Of a stretch of DNA of 64,000 nucleotides, positions 36,744-46,641 are shown one piece after another. The position numbers and the translations under genes are program-made. The stretch's first letter is position 1. The number at the start of each line of letters is the position of its first letter. Under the pieces are notes generated by a model. It did no database searches. It had not been told where the DNA came from and saw only the letters and a list, made by a program, of their open reading frames with translations. The stretch is from Polymorphobacter fuscus (GTDB lineage Bacteria; Pseudomonadota; Alphaproteobacteria; Sphingomonadales; Sphingomonadaceae), in NCBI RefSeq assembly GCF_011927825.1, contig NZ_JAATJI010000001.1:434001-498000 (forward strand). The letters are read 5' to 3'.

Positions 36744-37760
36744 TCAGCGGCCGGTGGGGACAATCTCCACAATCAGGTCGCCGCGCTGCAGGCTGCGGGC
36801 GCCGTCCTCCCAGAAACCGATGACGCCGCTGCCCCTGTGGATCCGCACGCCCAGGCCCGTGGTGACATCGGCCATCGACTTGCCGACTTCGCTTGCCGTG
36901 ACCGATCGTTCCTGCAGGCAGACCCGCCCCATGTTGGTGACAAGATCGGTTACATAATCGACGACATGCGCGCTGCCTGTCGCGCGCGCCAGCAGATGGC
37001 CGCCGAGATCGACCGGGTTAACGACGACATTGGCCCCGGCCTGGCGCATCAGCGCTTCGTTTTCGGCCGATTTGACGATTGCCGAAACATGGGCGCCGGG
37101 CGCGAGCTTGCGGGCACTGAGCACCACCAGCGCCGCGGTGTCGTCGCGGCCGGTGCAGACCAGCACGGCGCAGGCGGTTTCGACGCGCGCCGCGCTCAAC
37201 ACCTCGTTGTGGCTGGCATCACCGGTCAGCCCGGTGACCCCGCATGCCACGGCCTTGGCGACGCGTTCGGGATCCTTGTCGATGACGACGATCTGCAGCG
37301 GTTCGCTGCCGCCGCGAATCAGTTCACCGATGGTGGCTTCGCCGCTGCTGCCATAGCCGCAGACGATGCAATGCCCGTGCAACTGTCGCTGGATGTTCTG
37401 CATGCGCCACCGGTCCCAGATCCGCTTGAAGATGAAATCATACGCCGTGCCGAGGAAGATCAGCCAGATGAACAGGCGGATCGGCGTGACCACGAACGTG
37501 TCGAACAAACGCGCCTGGTCGGTGACGGGCACGATATCGCCATAGCCGACGGTCGCCACGGTGATGGCGGTGAAATAGACGACATCGACGAAGCTGACAT
37601 GATTGTCGATGTTGTCGCGGAGGCCGCCGCGGTCGAACCAGTGGCCGGCGAGGGCGATGCCGATCAGCGCCAGCACGAGCAGGGCGCGCAGCCCCAGCGA
37701 GGCCCCGGGACCCAGGACGTCGGGCCGCTGCAAGCGCAACCAGGGGGTCGAGGCGGTCAT
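36744..37760 (-). CDS. Potassium channel with RCK/TrkA-N domain
   Basis: A 338-residue two-helix K+ channel. Helix 1 is about 23-39, the pore filter TVGYGD is at 70-75, helix 2 about 88-110, and a regulator-of-conductance Rossmann domain starts at HGHCIVCGYGSSGEA (about 128-141) and ends with a TrkA-C-like part (ARSLQRGDLIVEIVP). It should gate K+ flux at the inner membrane in response to a ligand or redox state. The layout matches MthK/Kch-type channels. It lies 53 bases downstream of the esterase gene on the same strand. Confidence 0.93.
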   Translation of the reverse strand: MTASTPWLRLQRPDVLGPGASLGLRALLVLALIGIALAGHWFDRGGLRDNIDNHVSFVDVVYFTAITVATVGYGDIVPVTDQARLFDTFVVTPIRLFIWLIFLGTAYDFIFKRIWDRWRMQNIQRQLHGHCIVCGYGSSGEATIGELIRGGSEPLQIVVIDKDPERVAKAVACGVTGLTGDASHNEVLSAARVETACAVLVCTGRDDTAALVVLSARKLAPGAHVSAIVKSAENEALMRQAGANVVVNPVDLGGHLLARATGSAHVVDYVTDLVTNMGRVCLQERSVTASEVGKSMADVTTGLGVRIHRGSGVIGFWEDGARSLQRGDLIVEIVPTGR

Positions 37761-37813
37761 GCCGCGACCTTAGCGAGGTCGCTATCGGCGCGGAAGTGGC
37801 CGCCGCCCGTCAG

Positions 37814-38941
37814 TCAGCGCAGCAACCCGGCGGCGCGCAGCGAGTCCGCGATGATCGTGCCGACATCGGCCGGCATTGCCCGCGCAGCCGGAGCCGCGGC
37901 GGGCGAGTGGCGGGCGTTCGCCGTTCCGGCGGGCCGCGGAATGTCCGCAGAGCCGGCCTCGTCGAGGCCCCAGAAGCGGGCGATATGGCGTGTGGACGAA
38001 ATGCCGGCTTCGAGCATGTGCGGCCCTGCGGTGCCGACGCCGCCGGTCCCCTGCGCTTGCAGCGGCGTGCCGTGCGCCATGCCGCCGATATCGTAATATT
38101 CGATGACGGCGCGGCCGGTGGCGTCGCGCCAGATCTGGTGGACATGGCCGTCGACGACGTCCTCCTGCGATGGCGCGTCGCCGACGCCATGGACCGCGCG
38201 CCATTGCCCCAGGATGCGTTGGGCGTTGGAAGGATCGACGGTGGTGTCGGCGCTGCCCTGCCACACCGACAGGGTCGGCCAGGGGCCTTCATGGGCCGAC
38301 GCACCCTCGACAAGCGCCCCCAGCCGCGCGTCGGACGGATAGCCCTGGCCGCGCATGCGTGCAAAGGCATCGCCCATCGCATTGGCGGCGCCATAGGGCA
38401 GGCCTGCGATGACGGCACCGCCGGCGAAGACTTCGGGGTAGCTTGCCAGCATGATCGACGCCATGGCACCGCCGGCGGACAGGCCGGTGACGTAGATGCG
38501 GTGCGGATCGATGCTGTGCGCGGCGATCATCGCCGCGATCATCTGCCGGATCGAATGCGCTTCGCCGGCATCGCGGCGTGCGTCGGCCGGGGAGAACCAG
38601 TTGAAGCAGAGGTTGGGATTGTTCGCCCGCTGCTGTTCCGGGAACAGCAGGGCAAAGCCCCGGGCGTCGGCGAGCTGCGACCAGCCCGACCCATGGTCAT
38701 AGCCGGCGGCCGTCTGGGTGCAGCCGTGCAGCACGACCACCAGCGGCGCCATGTCGGGCAATCCGGCGGGAATATAGGTGCGGGCGCGCAGGGCGCCCGG
38801 GTTGCTGCCGAAGCCGTCCAGCGCCTGCAACCTGTCGGTGGCAGGGTGCGGCGGCGCGGCCGCCGCAGCGCGCGCACGCGCCAGCCGCTCGATCGTCGAT
38901 CCCAAACCTGTCAAATCGTGCTCCAGCGCTGGCCAAGTCAT
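37814..38941 (-). CDS. PHB-depolymerase-type esterase
   Basis: The 375-residue protein belongs to the esterase_phb family (alpha/beta hydrolase). The oxyanion region LHGCTQTAAGYD (71-82) and the lipase box GLSAGGA with Ser155 are clear; WQGSADTTVDP and GMAHGTPL supply the Asp and His of the triad. No signal peptide is visible with the ATG at 38941; longer in-frame starts reach 39124 but do not add one. The natural ester may be a polyhydroxyalkanoate oligomer or plant ester; not determinable. Shares a transcript with the K+ channel gene, probably. Confidence 0.87.
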   Translation of the reverse strand: MTWPALEHDLTGLGSTIERLARARAAAAAPPHPATDRLQALDGFGSNPGALRARTYIPAGLPDMAPLVVVLHGCTQTAAGYDHGSGWSQLADARGFALLFPEQQRANNPNLCFNWFSPADARRDAGEAHSIRQMIAAMIAAHSIDPHRIYVTGLSAGGAMASIMLASYPEVFAGGAVIAGLPYGAANAMGDAFARMRGQGYPSDARLGALVEGASAHEGPWPTLSVWQGSADTTVDPSNAQRILGQWRAVHGVGDAPSQEDVVDGHVHQIWRDATGRAVIEYYDIGGMAHGTPLQAQGTGGVGTAGPHMLEAGISSTRHIARFWGLDEAGSADIPRPAGTANARHSPAAAPAARAMPADVGTIIADSLRAAGLLR

Positions 38942-39122
38942 TGCATCAGGGACAACGCACGCCGGCGTTCTTCGTTGCTGCACTGCACAATGAATAGCAT
39001 ATTGATTCTGCGGACGATAGATTATCAGGCCCGGCAGATGACGGAACCCGTTGCGTGCAGACCGGCTCTTCACCTCGGCGCCAATCCCCCCTAAAGCTGC
39101 CGGCGGGAAAAAAGGGGTTATC

Positions 39123-40946
39123 ATGCGTCATCGCGTTCTCGTCGGGTCTGCGGCACTCATCCTGTCCATCGCCGCCACGCCGCTGGCCTTTGCGGCGACG
39201 GCGCCGGTGGCGGCCACCGCGTCCGAGGATGCGCGGCTGACAGCGTTCCTCGATGCCGAGTTCGCCCAGGAGGTCAAGCAGCGGCCGCAGCTGGCAACCC
39301 GGCTCGGGGTCAAGGACGGCCAGGACAAGCTCGACGACATCAGCGACGCCGCCGCGATGAAGCAGCTGCAATGGCGCCGGGACAGCGTGGCGCGGATGAA
39401 GAAGGCGTTCGACCGCGCCAGGCTTTCGCCGGCGGCGCAGGCCAATTTCGACATCTGGGCGCTCGAGCTCGACCGTGCCGAACTGTCCTATCGCAACCGT
39501 GGCTTTCAGCCGCCGTTCTACTCCTTCCTCTATTCGGTGCATTCGCAGCTGCCGAATTTCCTCATCAGCACGCACACCGTGAACGATGCCGCCGACATGA
39601 AGGCTTATGTCGCGCGGCTGCGCGCCATCCCCGGCGTGCTCGACACGGCCATCGCGCGCAGCCGCCAGTCGGATGCGGCCGGCATTCACGCGCCGCGGTT
39701 CCAGATCGAGCGTGTCATTGCCGGCAGCCGATCGATCGTCACCGGAGCGCCCTTCGGCGACGGCCCCGATTCGCCGTTGTGGAGCGATATCAAGGCCAAG
39801 GGCGCCAAGCTCGTCTCGACGGGCAAGGCGACGCAGGCCGAGGTCGATGCCATGCTTGCCGAAGCGCGCACCGCCTTGCTGGCGATCCGTCCCGCCTACG
39901 ACCGGGTCATCGCCTGGGCGGAAGCCGATCTGCCGGCTGCGCCCAGCGGCCGCGTCGGCGCCGTGTCGCTGCCCGGCGGGGCCGATTGGTATGCCGCCGC
40001 GCTGAAACTTGCCACGACCACGAACCTGACGCCCGAACAGGTGCACCAGACCGGGTTGAAGGAGGTGGCGCGGATCGAGGCCGAACAGGACGCGCTGGCG
40101 CGCCAGGCCGGCTTCAAGGACCGCGAAGCCTTTTACGCCGAGCGCGCGCGGCTGTTTCCGACCGCGCCATGGACCGATGCCAGCCGCGCCGAATATCTGC
40201 GCATCGCCAATGAATCGATTGCCAACACCCGCAAGCTGTTGCCAAAATATTTCGGTGAACTCCCGGCCTATCGCATGGAAGTGATCCGCGAGCCGTCGTT
40301 CAGCGAAGTCGCCGGCGGTGCCGCCCATGCCGCAGGGCCGAGCCCCGACGGGGTGCGCCCTGGCCGGGTCTATGTCCATCTGCTCGGCACATCGGAAGAC
40401 CCGGCCGCGGTCTATGACCTGATGTGCCACGAGGGCATTCCGGGTCATGTCATGCAGGGCGATATCCAGGCGCGCCAGTCGAGCGGGCCGAAGTTCCGCA
40501 AGGCCTATGGCTATGTCGCGTTCGGGGAGGGCTGGGGCCTGTACAGCGAGGCACTGTGCAAGGAAATGGGGGCGTATCCCGATCTCGCCGCCGATTTCAT
40601 GCGGCTCGATGCCGAACTGTTCCGCGCCGCGCGGCTCGTCGTCGATACCGGCATCCATGCCAAGGGCTGGACCGAGCAACAGGCAAATGATTACATGATC
40701 AAGACCGGCCGCACGCCGGTCGACAAGGCCCGGTCCGAGGTGCGCCGCTACATCACGCTGCCGGGGCAGGCGACCGGCTACAAGATCGGCATGATCAAGA
40801 TCATGGAATTGCGCCGCAAGGCCGAGGCGGCACTGGGAAGCAAGTTCGACCTGAAGAGCTTTCATGACCTGCTGATCGGTTCGGGGTCGTTGCCGCTCGA
40901 CGTGCTGGAGCGCCGGGTCGACGACTGGATCGCGGTGAACAAATAG
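39123..40946 (+). CDS. Exported DUF885 family protein (metallopeptidase-like)
   Basis: 607 residues with a signal peptide (cleavage near AFAATA, about residue 27). The DUF885 fold resembles M3/M32-type metallopeptidases. The conserved HEGIPGH motif (436-442) and nearby acidic residues (GEGWGLYSE) are the likely zinc site. No substrate is established for this family that I can name. AAAGGGG precedes the ATG; a longer start at 39051 would bury the signal. It is divergent from the esterase gene across a 180-base gap. Confidence 0.87.
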   Translation: MRHRVLVGSAALILSIAATPLAFAATAPVAATASEDARLTAFLDAEFAQEVKQRPQLATRLGVKDGQDKLDDISDAAAMKQLQWRRDSVARMKKAFDRARLSPAAQANFDIWALELDRAELSYRNRGFQPPFYSFLYSVHSQLPNFLISTHTVNDAADMKAYVARLRAIPGVLDTAIARSRQSDAAGIHAPRFQIERVIAGSRSIVTGAPFGDGPDSPLWSDIKAKGAKLVSTGKATQAEVDAMLAEARTALLAIRPAYDRVIAWAEADLPAAPSGRVGAVSLPGGADWYAAALKLATTTNLTPEQVHQTGLKEVARIEAEQDALARQAGFKDREAFYAERARLFPTAPWTDASRAEYLRIANESIANTRKLLPKYFGELPAYRMEVIREPSFSEVAGGAAHAAGPSPDGVRPGRVYVHLLGTSEDPAAVYDLMCHEGIPGHVMQGDIQARQSSGPKFRKAYGYVAFGEGWGLYSEALCKEMGAYPDLAADFMRLDAELFRAARLVVDTGIHAKGWTEQQANDYMIKTGRTPVDKARSEVRRYITLPGQATGYKIGMIKIMELRRKAEAALGSKFDLKSFHDLLIGSGSLPLDVLERRVDDWIAVNK

Positions 40947-40971
40947 CGCGGACGCGCCGCGTCTTCAGGGC

Positions 40972-41002
40972 CGCCGGGCTGGTGCTTGCCGCAGCCCGGG
41001 CG
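40972..41002 (+). terminator. Weak hairpin after the DUF885 gene
   Basis: CCGGGCTG and CAGCCCGG pair with a 10-base loop, 25 bases after the stop. No T run follows. Confidence 0.3.
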
Positions 41003-41043
41003 ACCCCATAAAAGGCGCGTCGCTGCCGGCGGCGGCGTGCAAT

Positions 41044-41120
41044 GCGCCCGTAGCTCAGTTGGATAGAGCGCGGGACTTCTAATCCTGAGGCCGCTGGTTC
41101 GAATCCAGCCGGGCGCACCA
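41044..41120 (+). tRNA. tRNA-Arg (anticodon TCT)
   Basis: 77 bases with acceptor GCGCCCG/CGGGCGC, D-arm AGCTCAGTTGGATAGAGC, anticodon stem CGGGA/TCCTG around loop CTTCTAA (anticodon TCT, reads AGA), a T-loop TTCGAAT and an encoded CCA. Confidence 0.96.
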
Positions 41121-41145
41121 ATACCGCCGTTTGCTGCCGTTTCCT

Positions 41146-41186
41146 GTTCTGGCGCCGCCCATGCGGTCGTCCGAACCCGCCAGAAC
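41146..41186 (+). repeat. Inverted repeat downstream of tRNA-Arg
   Basis: GTTCTGGCG and CGCCAGAAC form perfect 9-bp arms around a 23-base loop, 26 bases after the tRNA. It could be a tRNA transcript end or a remnant of a mobile site; no further evidence. Confidence 0.4.
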
Positions 41187-41246
41187 GAAATGCCGGGTGC
41201 GGGTGTCGAATCCGGCCGGCGGCGACGCCCAAGTGAATAAAAGGCG

Positions 41247-41582
41247 TCAGTCCGCCTTGAGGGCGGCGAGTTCATTTCCGCTCGGATCGCGGAAGTGGAA
41301 GCGTCGACCTCCCGGAAAGGCGAAAACCGGCTTGGTGATGACCCCGCCCGCCTTGTTCACCGCTTCGAGCGACGCCTCCAGATCATCGACGGCAATGACC
41401 GCCAGGGGCGCGGACGTGGCTTCGCTGGCGTCCGCTTGCAGGCCGATGTCCACGTCACCGGTCAACGTGCAGGTGTAGCTTGGGCCGAAGTCGGTGAAGG
41501 CAAGGCCGAACGCATCGGCATAGAATGCGCGGGCCGAAGGCAAATCGGATGCGGGCAATTCTACGAAGCAGATACGAGACAT
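41247..41582 (-). CDS. VOC family protein
   Basis: A 111-residue single-domain VOC protein (MSRICFVELPASDLPSARAFYADAFGLAF, ending in FHFRDPSGNELAALK). The reaction is unknown. Its ATG overlaps the TAA of the TfoX-like gene by one base, and the two form a small coupled pair on the minus strand. Confidence 0.82.
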   Translation of the reverse strand: MSRICFVELPASDLPSARAFYADAFGLAFTDFGPSYTCTLTGDVDIGLQADASEATSAPLAVIAVDDLEASLEAVNKAGGVITKPVFAFPGGRRFHFRDPSGNELAALKAD

Positions 41583-41947
41583 TATTTGCCCTCCGAAAGT
41601 TTCTTGCGCGGCGTCCTGGTGGTGGGCTTCAAGCCTGCTGCGCTGCGGGCAATCCACGATCGCAGGCTGTCGCGATCGGACAGCATAGCGTCCGGTACTA
41701 GCAGATAGCTTTTGCTCGGAGGATCGTCCGGTTCATACCGCAGCGGCCGGACGTCGGGCACCGCGCGCATCGCCGCGTGATCTGCGCCCGTCATCTTGAG
41801 CGCAAGCCCGACATTCGACAGCGAAGCGAATGCCTGCCCGGCGGCATAACCCATGATCCCGCCGAACATCGGGCGGAACCCGAGTTCAAGGTCGGGTGGG
41901 CACGCCGCCGCCATGACGGTCTGCAATTCCTTCGGATCGTGCCCCAC
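41582..41947 (-). CDS. TfoX/Sxy N-terminal family protein
   Basis: 121 residues resembling the TfoX_N domain: the RPMFGGIMGYAAGQAFASLSN core with the conserved MFGG turn and the GLALKM strand. The C-terminus (TTRTPRKKLSEG) is short and basic. TfoX/Sxy regulates competence in gamma-proteobacteria; such single-domain relatives are widespread and their role is unclear. Starts with GTG after GAGGCGAG. It pairs with a VOC gene by one-base overlap. Confidence 0.75.
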   Translation of the reverse strand: MGHDPKELQTVMAAACPPDLELGFRPMFGGIMGYAAGQAFASLSNVGLALKMTGADHAAMRAVPDVRPLRYEPDDPPSKSYLLVPDAMLSDRDSLRSWIARSAAGLKPTTRTPRKKLSEGK

Positions 41948-42205
41948 GCGCTCGCCTCATCGCCTTTCGATCGATCCTATGCGTTCACCCGGCTCCTGCC
42001 AACAGGGTGTCCGCATGACGCGCCGGGCCGATGGTCTCCTTGCCCTTCGCGAACGGCCGCAGTAGCAGAGACGTTGGCGCACGGTGCTCGGGTGCTCGCC
42101 ATCTCGAGCGATGAAGCCCTTGGGGAGCGGAAATTTCGGCGCGCATACAATCGCTTAACCATTCTGCGCTAACGCATTCGCATCAAACCCCGCGAAAGAG
42201 GCCAA

Positions 42206-43387
42206 GTGGAAGGCGCCGTCTATGCCCTGATCCTCAACGCGCTGGTGGCGCTGTTGTTTTCGGTCGCTTTTGCCATCATCCGGATGTCCTACCCGGGTGA
42301 TCGGCGCTTTCCCTGGTTCTGCACGGCCTATCTGCTCGGCATGATGACACCGCTGAGCGAGCTTGGCGTGCGTTTCACCGCGCATCAATCCTGGTTCATG
42401 GCGACGAGCTACCTCAGCTTCCTGTTGTCGATCATCGCGATGGCGATGGGGCTTGCCGTCGTCGCCGGTCGGGCGCCGCCGTGGCGGTTGGCCGGCGCCA
42501 TCGTCGCGACGGGCGTGCTGACGCGGATCGCCATCTGGGGCGGGCCGCGTGACGACCTCGCCTATGAACTTGCCTATCAGGCGCCTTTCGCCATCGCCGC
42601 CGGACTGGGCATGGCCATCGCCATCGATGTCGCCAAGGCAAACCGAAGCCGGCTATGGCTTGCGGTCGCCATCGCCTTCGGCTTTCTCGTCGTCTATCTG
42701 CTGGTTAAGCCGTTCTTTGCCAATGCCTTTGGGTCGGGCGCGACGGCTGCCGCCTATACGTCCAGCCGTTATGCGCTGTTTTCGCAGGCGACCGGCGGCG
42801 CGCTGATCGTGACCGTCGGACTGTTGATCCTGCTGATCGTGGTCGATGCGGCGATGGGCAAGACGTTGCTCGAATCGGAAAGCGACGCGCTGACCGGGAT
42901 CGCAAATCGGCGCGGCTTCGAGCGCCAGTCGGCGCGTGTCTTCGCCGATGCGCGCCGCACCGGCAAGCCGCTGACGATCGTAACGTTCGATCTCGATCGC
43001 TTCAAGGCGATCAACGACACTTATGGTCATTCCGCCGGGGACGCGGTCATCCGGGCCTTTGCTGATGTCCTCAGGTCCGAGGCGCCGGAGTCGGCGGTGA
43101 TCGCGCGGCTTGGCGGCGAGGAGTTCGTGATGCTGCTCGACCGCACGTCGCAACGGGGCGCTTGGCCGATCGCCCAGGCCGTGCGCGAGGCGACGATGGC
43201 CATGGACAGACGCCTGCCGCCGGTGACCGTCAGCGGCGGTATCGCCGAACGGCAGCCCGGCGACAGCCTGGACACGGTGCTGCACCGCGCCGACCGCTGG
43301 GCCTATGCCGCCAAGAATAGCGGCCGCAACCGCATCTGCCCCGATCCGGCCGGCGCGAGCCTGCGAGTGATCGCCCGCAACAACTGA
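42206..43387 (+). CDS. Membrane-bound diguanylate cyclase
   Basis: 393 residues: six or seven membrane helices over the first ~220 residues, then a GGDEF domain with the catalytic GGEEF at 303-307 and the substrate-loop DLDRFKAINDTYGHSAGDAV. It should make cyclic di-GMP. The allosteric I-site RxxD five residues before GGEEF is absent, so no product feedback is expected. No EAL domain is present. Start is GTG preceded by AAAGAGG; the signal sensed by the membrane part is unknown. Confidence 0.9.
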   Translation: MEGAVYALILNALVALLFSVAFAIIRMSYPGDRRFPWFCTAYLLGMMTPLSELGVRFTAHQSWFMATSYLSFLLSIIAMAMGLAVVAGRAPPWRLAGAIVATGVLTRIAIWGGPRDDLAYELAYQAPFAIAAGLGMAIAIDVAKANRSRLWLAVAIAFGFLVVYLLVKPFFANAFGSGATAAAYTSSRYALFSQATGGALIVTVGLLILLIVVDAAMGKTLLESESDALTGIANRRGFERQSARVFADARRTGKPLTIVTFDLDRFKAINDTYGHSAGDAVIRAFADVLRSEAPESAVIARLGGEEFVMLLDRTSQRGAWPIAQAVREATMAMDRRLPPVTVSGGIAERQPGDSLDTVLHRADRWAYAAKNSGRNRICPDPAGASLRVIARNN

Positions 43388-43449
43388 AGCCTTGCCCGCC
43401 GGGGAGGGTGCCGCTGCCGTCCGGCCGTGTGAATTTTCCGCGTCATGTC

Positions 43450-43478
43450 TTGACGCCATTGCGACAGCGGCACATATG
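43450..43478 (+). promoter_or_regulatory. Likely sigma-70 promoter of groESL
   Basis: TTGACG at 43450-43455 and CATATG at 43473-43478, spaced 17 bases. Transcription would begin near 43485, just before the CIRCE palindrome, the normal layout for HrcA repression. Confidence 0.5.
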
Positions 43479-43489
43479 CCTCCTCACTG

Positions 43490-43516
43490 TTGGCACTCGC
43501 GTTTGTTGAGTGCCAA
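43490..43516 (+). promoter_or_regulatory. CIRCE operator (HrcA binding site)
   Basis: TTGGCACTC-N9-GAGTGCCAA is a perfect 9-bp inverted repeat; it differs from the classical TTAGCACTC-N9-GAGTGCTAA by one symmetric base per arm. It ends 32 bases before the groES ATG. HrcA repression of groESL relieved by heat is therefore expected; no hrcA gene is in the window. Confidence 0.93.
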
Positions 43517-43548
43517 CAGGCAGAATCCCAATCAAAGTGAGGGCTACA

Positions 43549-43836
43549 ATGACATTCCGTCCGCTCCACGACCGAGTGCTCGTGCGCCGCGTCGAAGCCG
43601 AAGAAAAGACCGCTGGCGGGATCATCATCCCGGATACCGCGAAGGAAAAGCCGCAGGAAGGCGAAGTCGTCTCGGTCGGCACCGGCGCCCGTGGTGACGA
43701 CGGCACCGTCCATCCGCTGGAAGTCAAGGCCGGCGACAAGATCCTGTTCGGCAAATGGTCGGGCACCGAGGTCAAGGTCGGCGGCGAAGACCTGATCATC
43801 ATGAAGGAAAGCGACATTCTGGGGATCCTGGGCTGA
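43549..43836 (+). CDS. groES: Co-chaperonin GroES
   Basis: 95-residue lid of the GroEL chamber. [44 protein letters not shown] start, the mobile loop in the GGIIIPDTA region, and [24 protein letters not shown] end match the family. GTGAGGG precedes the ATG. groEL follows after a 45-base gap; both sit behind CIRCE. Confidence 0.98.
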   Translation: MTFRPLHDRVLVRRVEAEEKTAGGIIIPDTAKEKPQEGEVVSVGTGARGDDGTVHPLEVKAGDKILFGKWSGTEVKVGGEDLIIMKESDILGILG

Positions 43837-43866
43837 AGCCCGAGACCGCCTGAACGTCAGCATTAA

Positions 43867-45534
<1,668 letters not shown>

Positions 45535-45558
45535 GTCCTTCCCTCCGACACAGGAATT

Positions 45559-45590
45559 GGGGTCGCAGCGCAAGCTGCGGCCCTTTTTCT
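45559..45590 (+). terminator. Rho-independent terminator after groEL
   Basis: GGGTCGCAGC/GCTGCGGCCC with a GCAA tetraloop and one G-T pair, then TTTTTCTTT. Very good match to an intrinsic terminator. Confidence 0.92.
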
Positions 45591-45620
45591 TTGTCGCGAT
45601 CGCTTGCCGTTTGTCGGTCA

Positions 45621-45652
45621 TTGCCATACATAACGTATATGTTTCATATATA
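45621..45652 (+). promoter_or_regulatory. AT-rich promoter/operator region of the ParD-like gene
   Basis: An A/T-rich patch in otherwise GC-rich DNA. TTGCCA (45621-45626) and CATATA (45645-45650) could be -35 and -10 elements 18 bases apart. It contains the near-palindrome CATA-ACG-TATATG and a second ATATAT tract, which suits autoregulation by a ribbon-helix-helix protein. Inference only. Confidence 0.4.
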
Positions 45653-45664
45653 GGGTGGTGGGCG

Positions 45665-45874
45665 GTGGGATTGGTCAATATCGACGATGCGCTGCACGAG
45701 CAGCTGCGCCGGGCCAGCAAGGTGTCGTTTCGATCGATCAACGCCCAGGCGGCGTTCTGGATCAGGATCGGCATGCTCGGTGAGCTCAACCCCGAGATGA
45801 CATTTCAGCAGCTCGCTGCGCGGGATCTCAGCGAGGCTGGTGTCGACCCCGCCCAGATCGTCGACGCACGATGA
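45665..45874 (+). CDS. ParD-like antitoxin-family protein
   Basis: 69-residue protein starting at GTG 45665. The MGLVNIDDALHEQLRRASK start (beta strand then helix) and the second helix SINAQAAFWIRIGML form a ribbon-helix-helix fold of the ParD-like family. Such proteins bind DNA as dimers and usually neutralise a toxin. Here the downstream partner is not a ParE toxin but methionine aminopeptidase, whose ATG overlaps this gene's stop (ATGA, 45871-45874). No toxin of a known type is adjacent. Longer in-frame starts run back into the groEL terminator and are not credible. Confidence 0.8.
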   Translation: MGLVNIDDALHEQLRRASKVSFRSINAQAAFWIRIGMLGELNPEMTFQQLAARDLSEAGVDPAQIVDAR

Positions 45875-46641
45875 TAAAGTCGCCGGAGGCGCTCGCCCAT
45901 ATGGCGGAAGCCGGGCGCCTGCTCGCCGCGGTCTTCACCCATCTCGACGGCCAAAGCCTGGCCGGGCGGACGACGATGGCGATCAATGATCTGGTCGAAA
46001 GCTATATCGTCGACGCGCTCGGCGCGCGCCCGGCCAGCAAGGGGCAATATGGCTATGGCTATGTCCTCAACTGCTCGCGCAATCAGGTCGTGTGCCACGG
46101 CGTGCCTTCGGACAGCGAACATGTCGCCGACGGCGACATTCTCAATCTCGACATCACATTGGAAAAGAACGGCTTTATCGCCGATTCCAGCAAGACCTAC
46201 CTGGTCGGCAATGTGTCGCCGGCGGCAAGGCGGCTGGTCGAGACCTGCTATGAGGCGCTGTGGAAGGGCATCCGCGCCGTGCGGCCGGGCGCCCGCCTCG
46301 GCGATATCGGCCATGCCATCGAACGCCATGCCAAGCGTTCCGGCTATTCGGTGGTGCGCGAATATTGCGGCCATGGTATCGGGGAACAGATGCACGAGGA
46401 GCCGCAGATCCTCCATTTCGGCAAGCCGGGCACGGGCCTGGTGCTGCGCGAAGGCATGGTCTTCACCATCGAACCGATGCTCAACCAGGGGCGCCGCAGT
46501 GTCCGGACCGAAGACGATGGCTGGACCGTCGTCACCGTCGACGGCAAGCTGTCGGCGCAGTTCGAGCACACGGTGGCGGTGACCCGCGACGGCGTGCGCG
46601 TTCTTACGCTTCGCCCGGACGAGGTGCCGCCGGCGCGCTGA
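45871..46641 (+). CDS. map: Type I methionine aminopeptidase
   Basis: Removes the initiator methionine from nascent chains with a two-metal centre. The 256 residues carry all ligands and catalytic residues: His76 (VVCHGVP), Asp94 and Asp105, His168 (YCGHGIG), His175 (MHEEP), Glu201 (FTIEP) and Glu232 (AQFEHT), each three lower than in E. coli. So it should be active. It is coupled to a ParD-like gene by ATGA. Whether a second, housekeeping copy exists elsewhere cannot be seen. Its 3' end overlaps mazG tail-to-tail by 38 bases. Confidence 0.94.
   Translation: MIKSPEALAHMAEAGRLLAAVFTHLDGQSLAGRTTMAINDLVESYIVDALGARPASKGQYGYGYVLNCSRNQVVCHGVPSDSEHVADGDILNLDITLEKNGFIADSSKTYLVGNVSPAARRLVETCYEALWKGIRAVRPGARLGDIGHAIERHAKRSGYSVVREYCGHGIGEQMHEEPQILHFGKPGTGLVLREGMVFTIEPMLNQGRRSVRTEDDGWTVVTVDGKLSAQFEHTVAVTRDGVRVLTLRPDEVPPAR

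Noticed and set aside
40801..41275. Minus-strand frames with WIRTSGLRIRS-type peptide
   Set aside because: Antisense reading of tRNA-Arg, another standard artefact.
42206..43387. Possible bifunctional cyclic-di-GMP enzyme
   Set aside because: Only a GGDEF domain is present; no EAL or HD-GYP domain follows.
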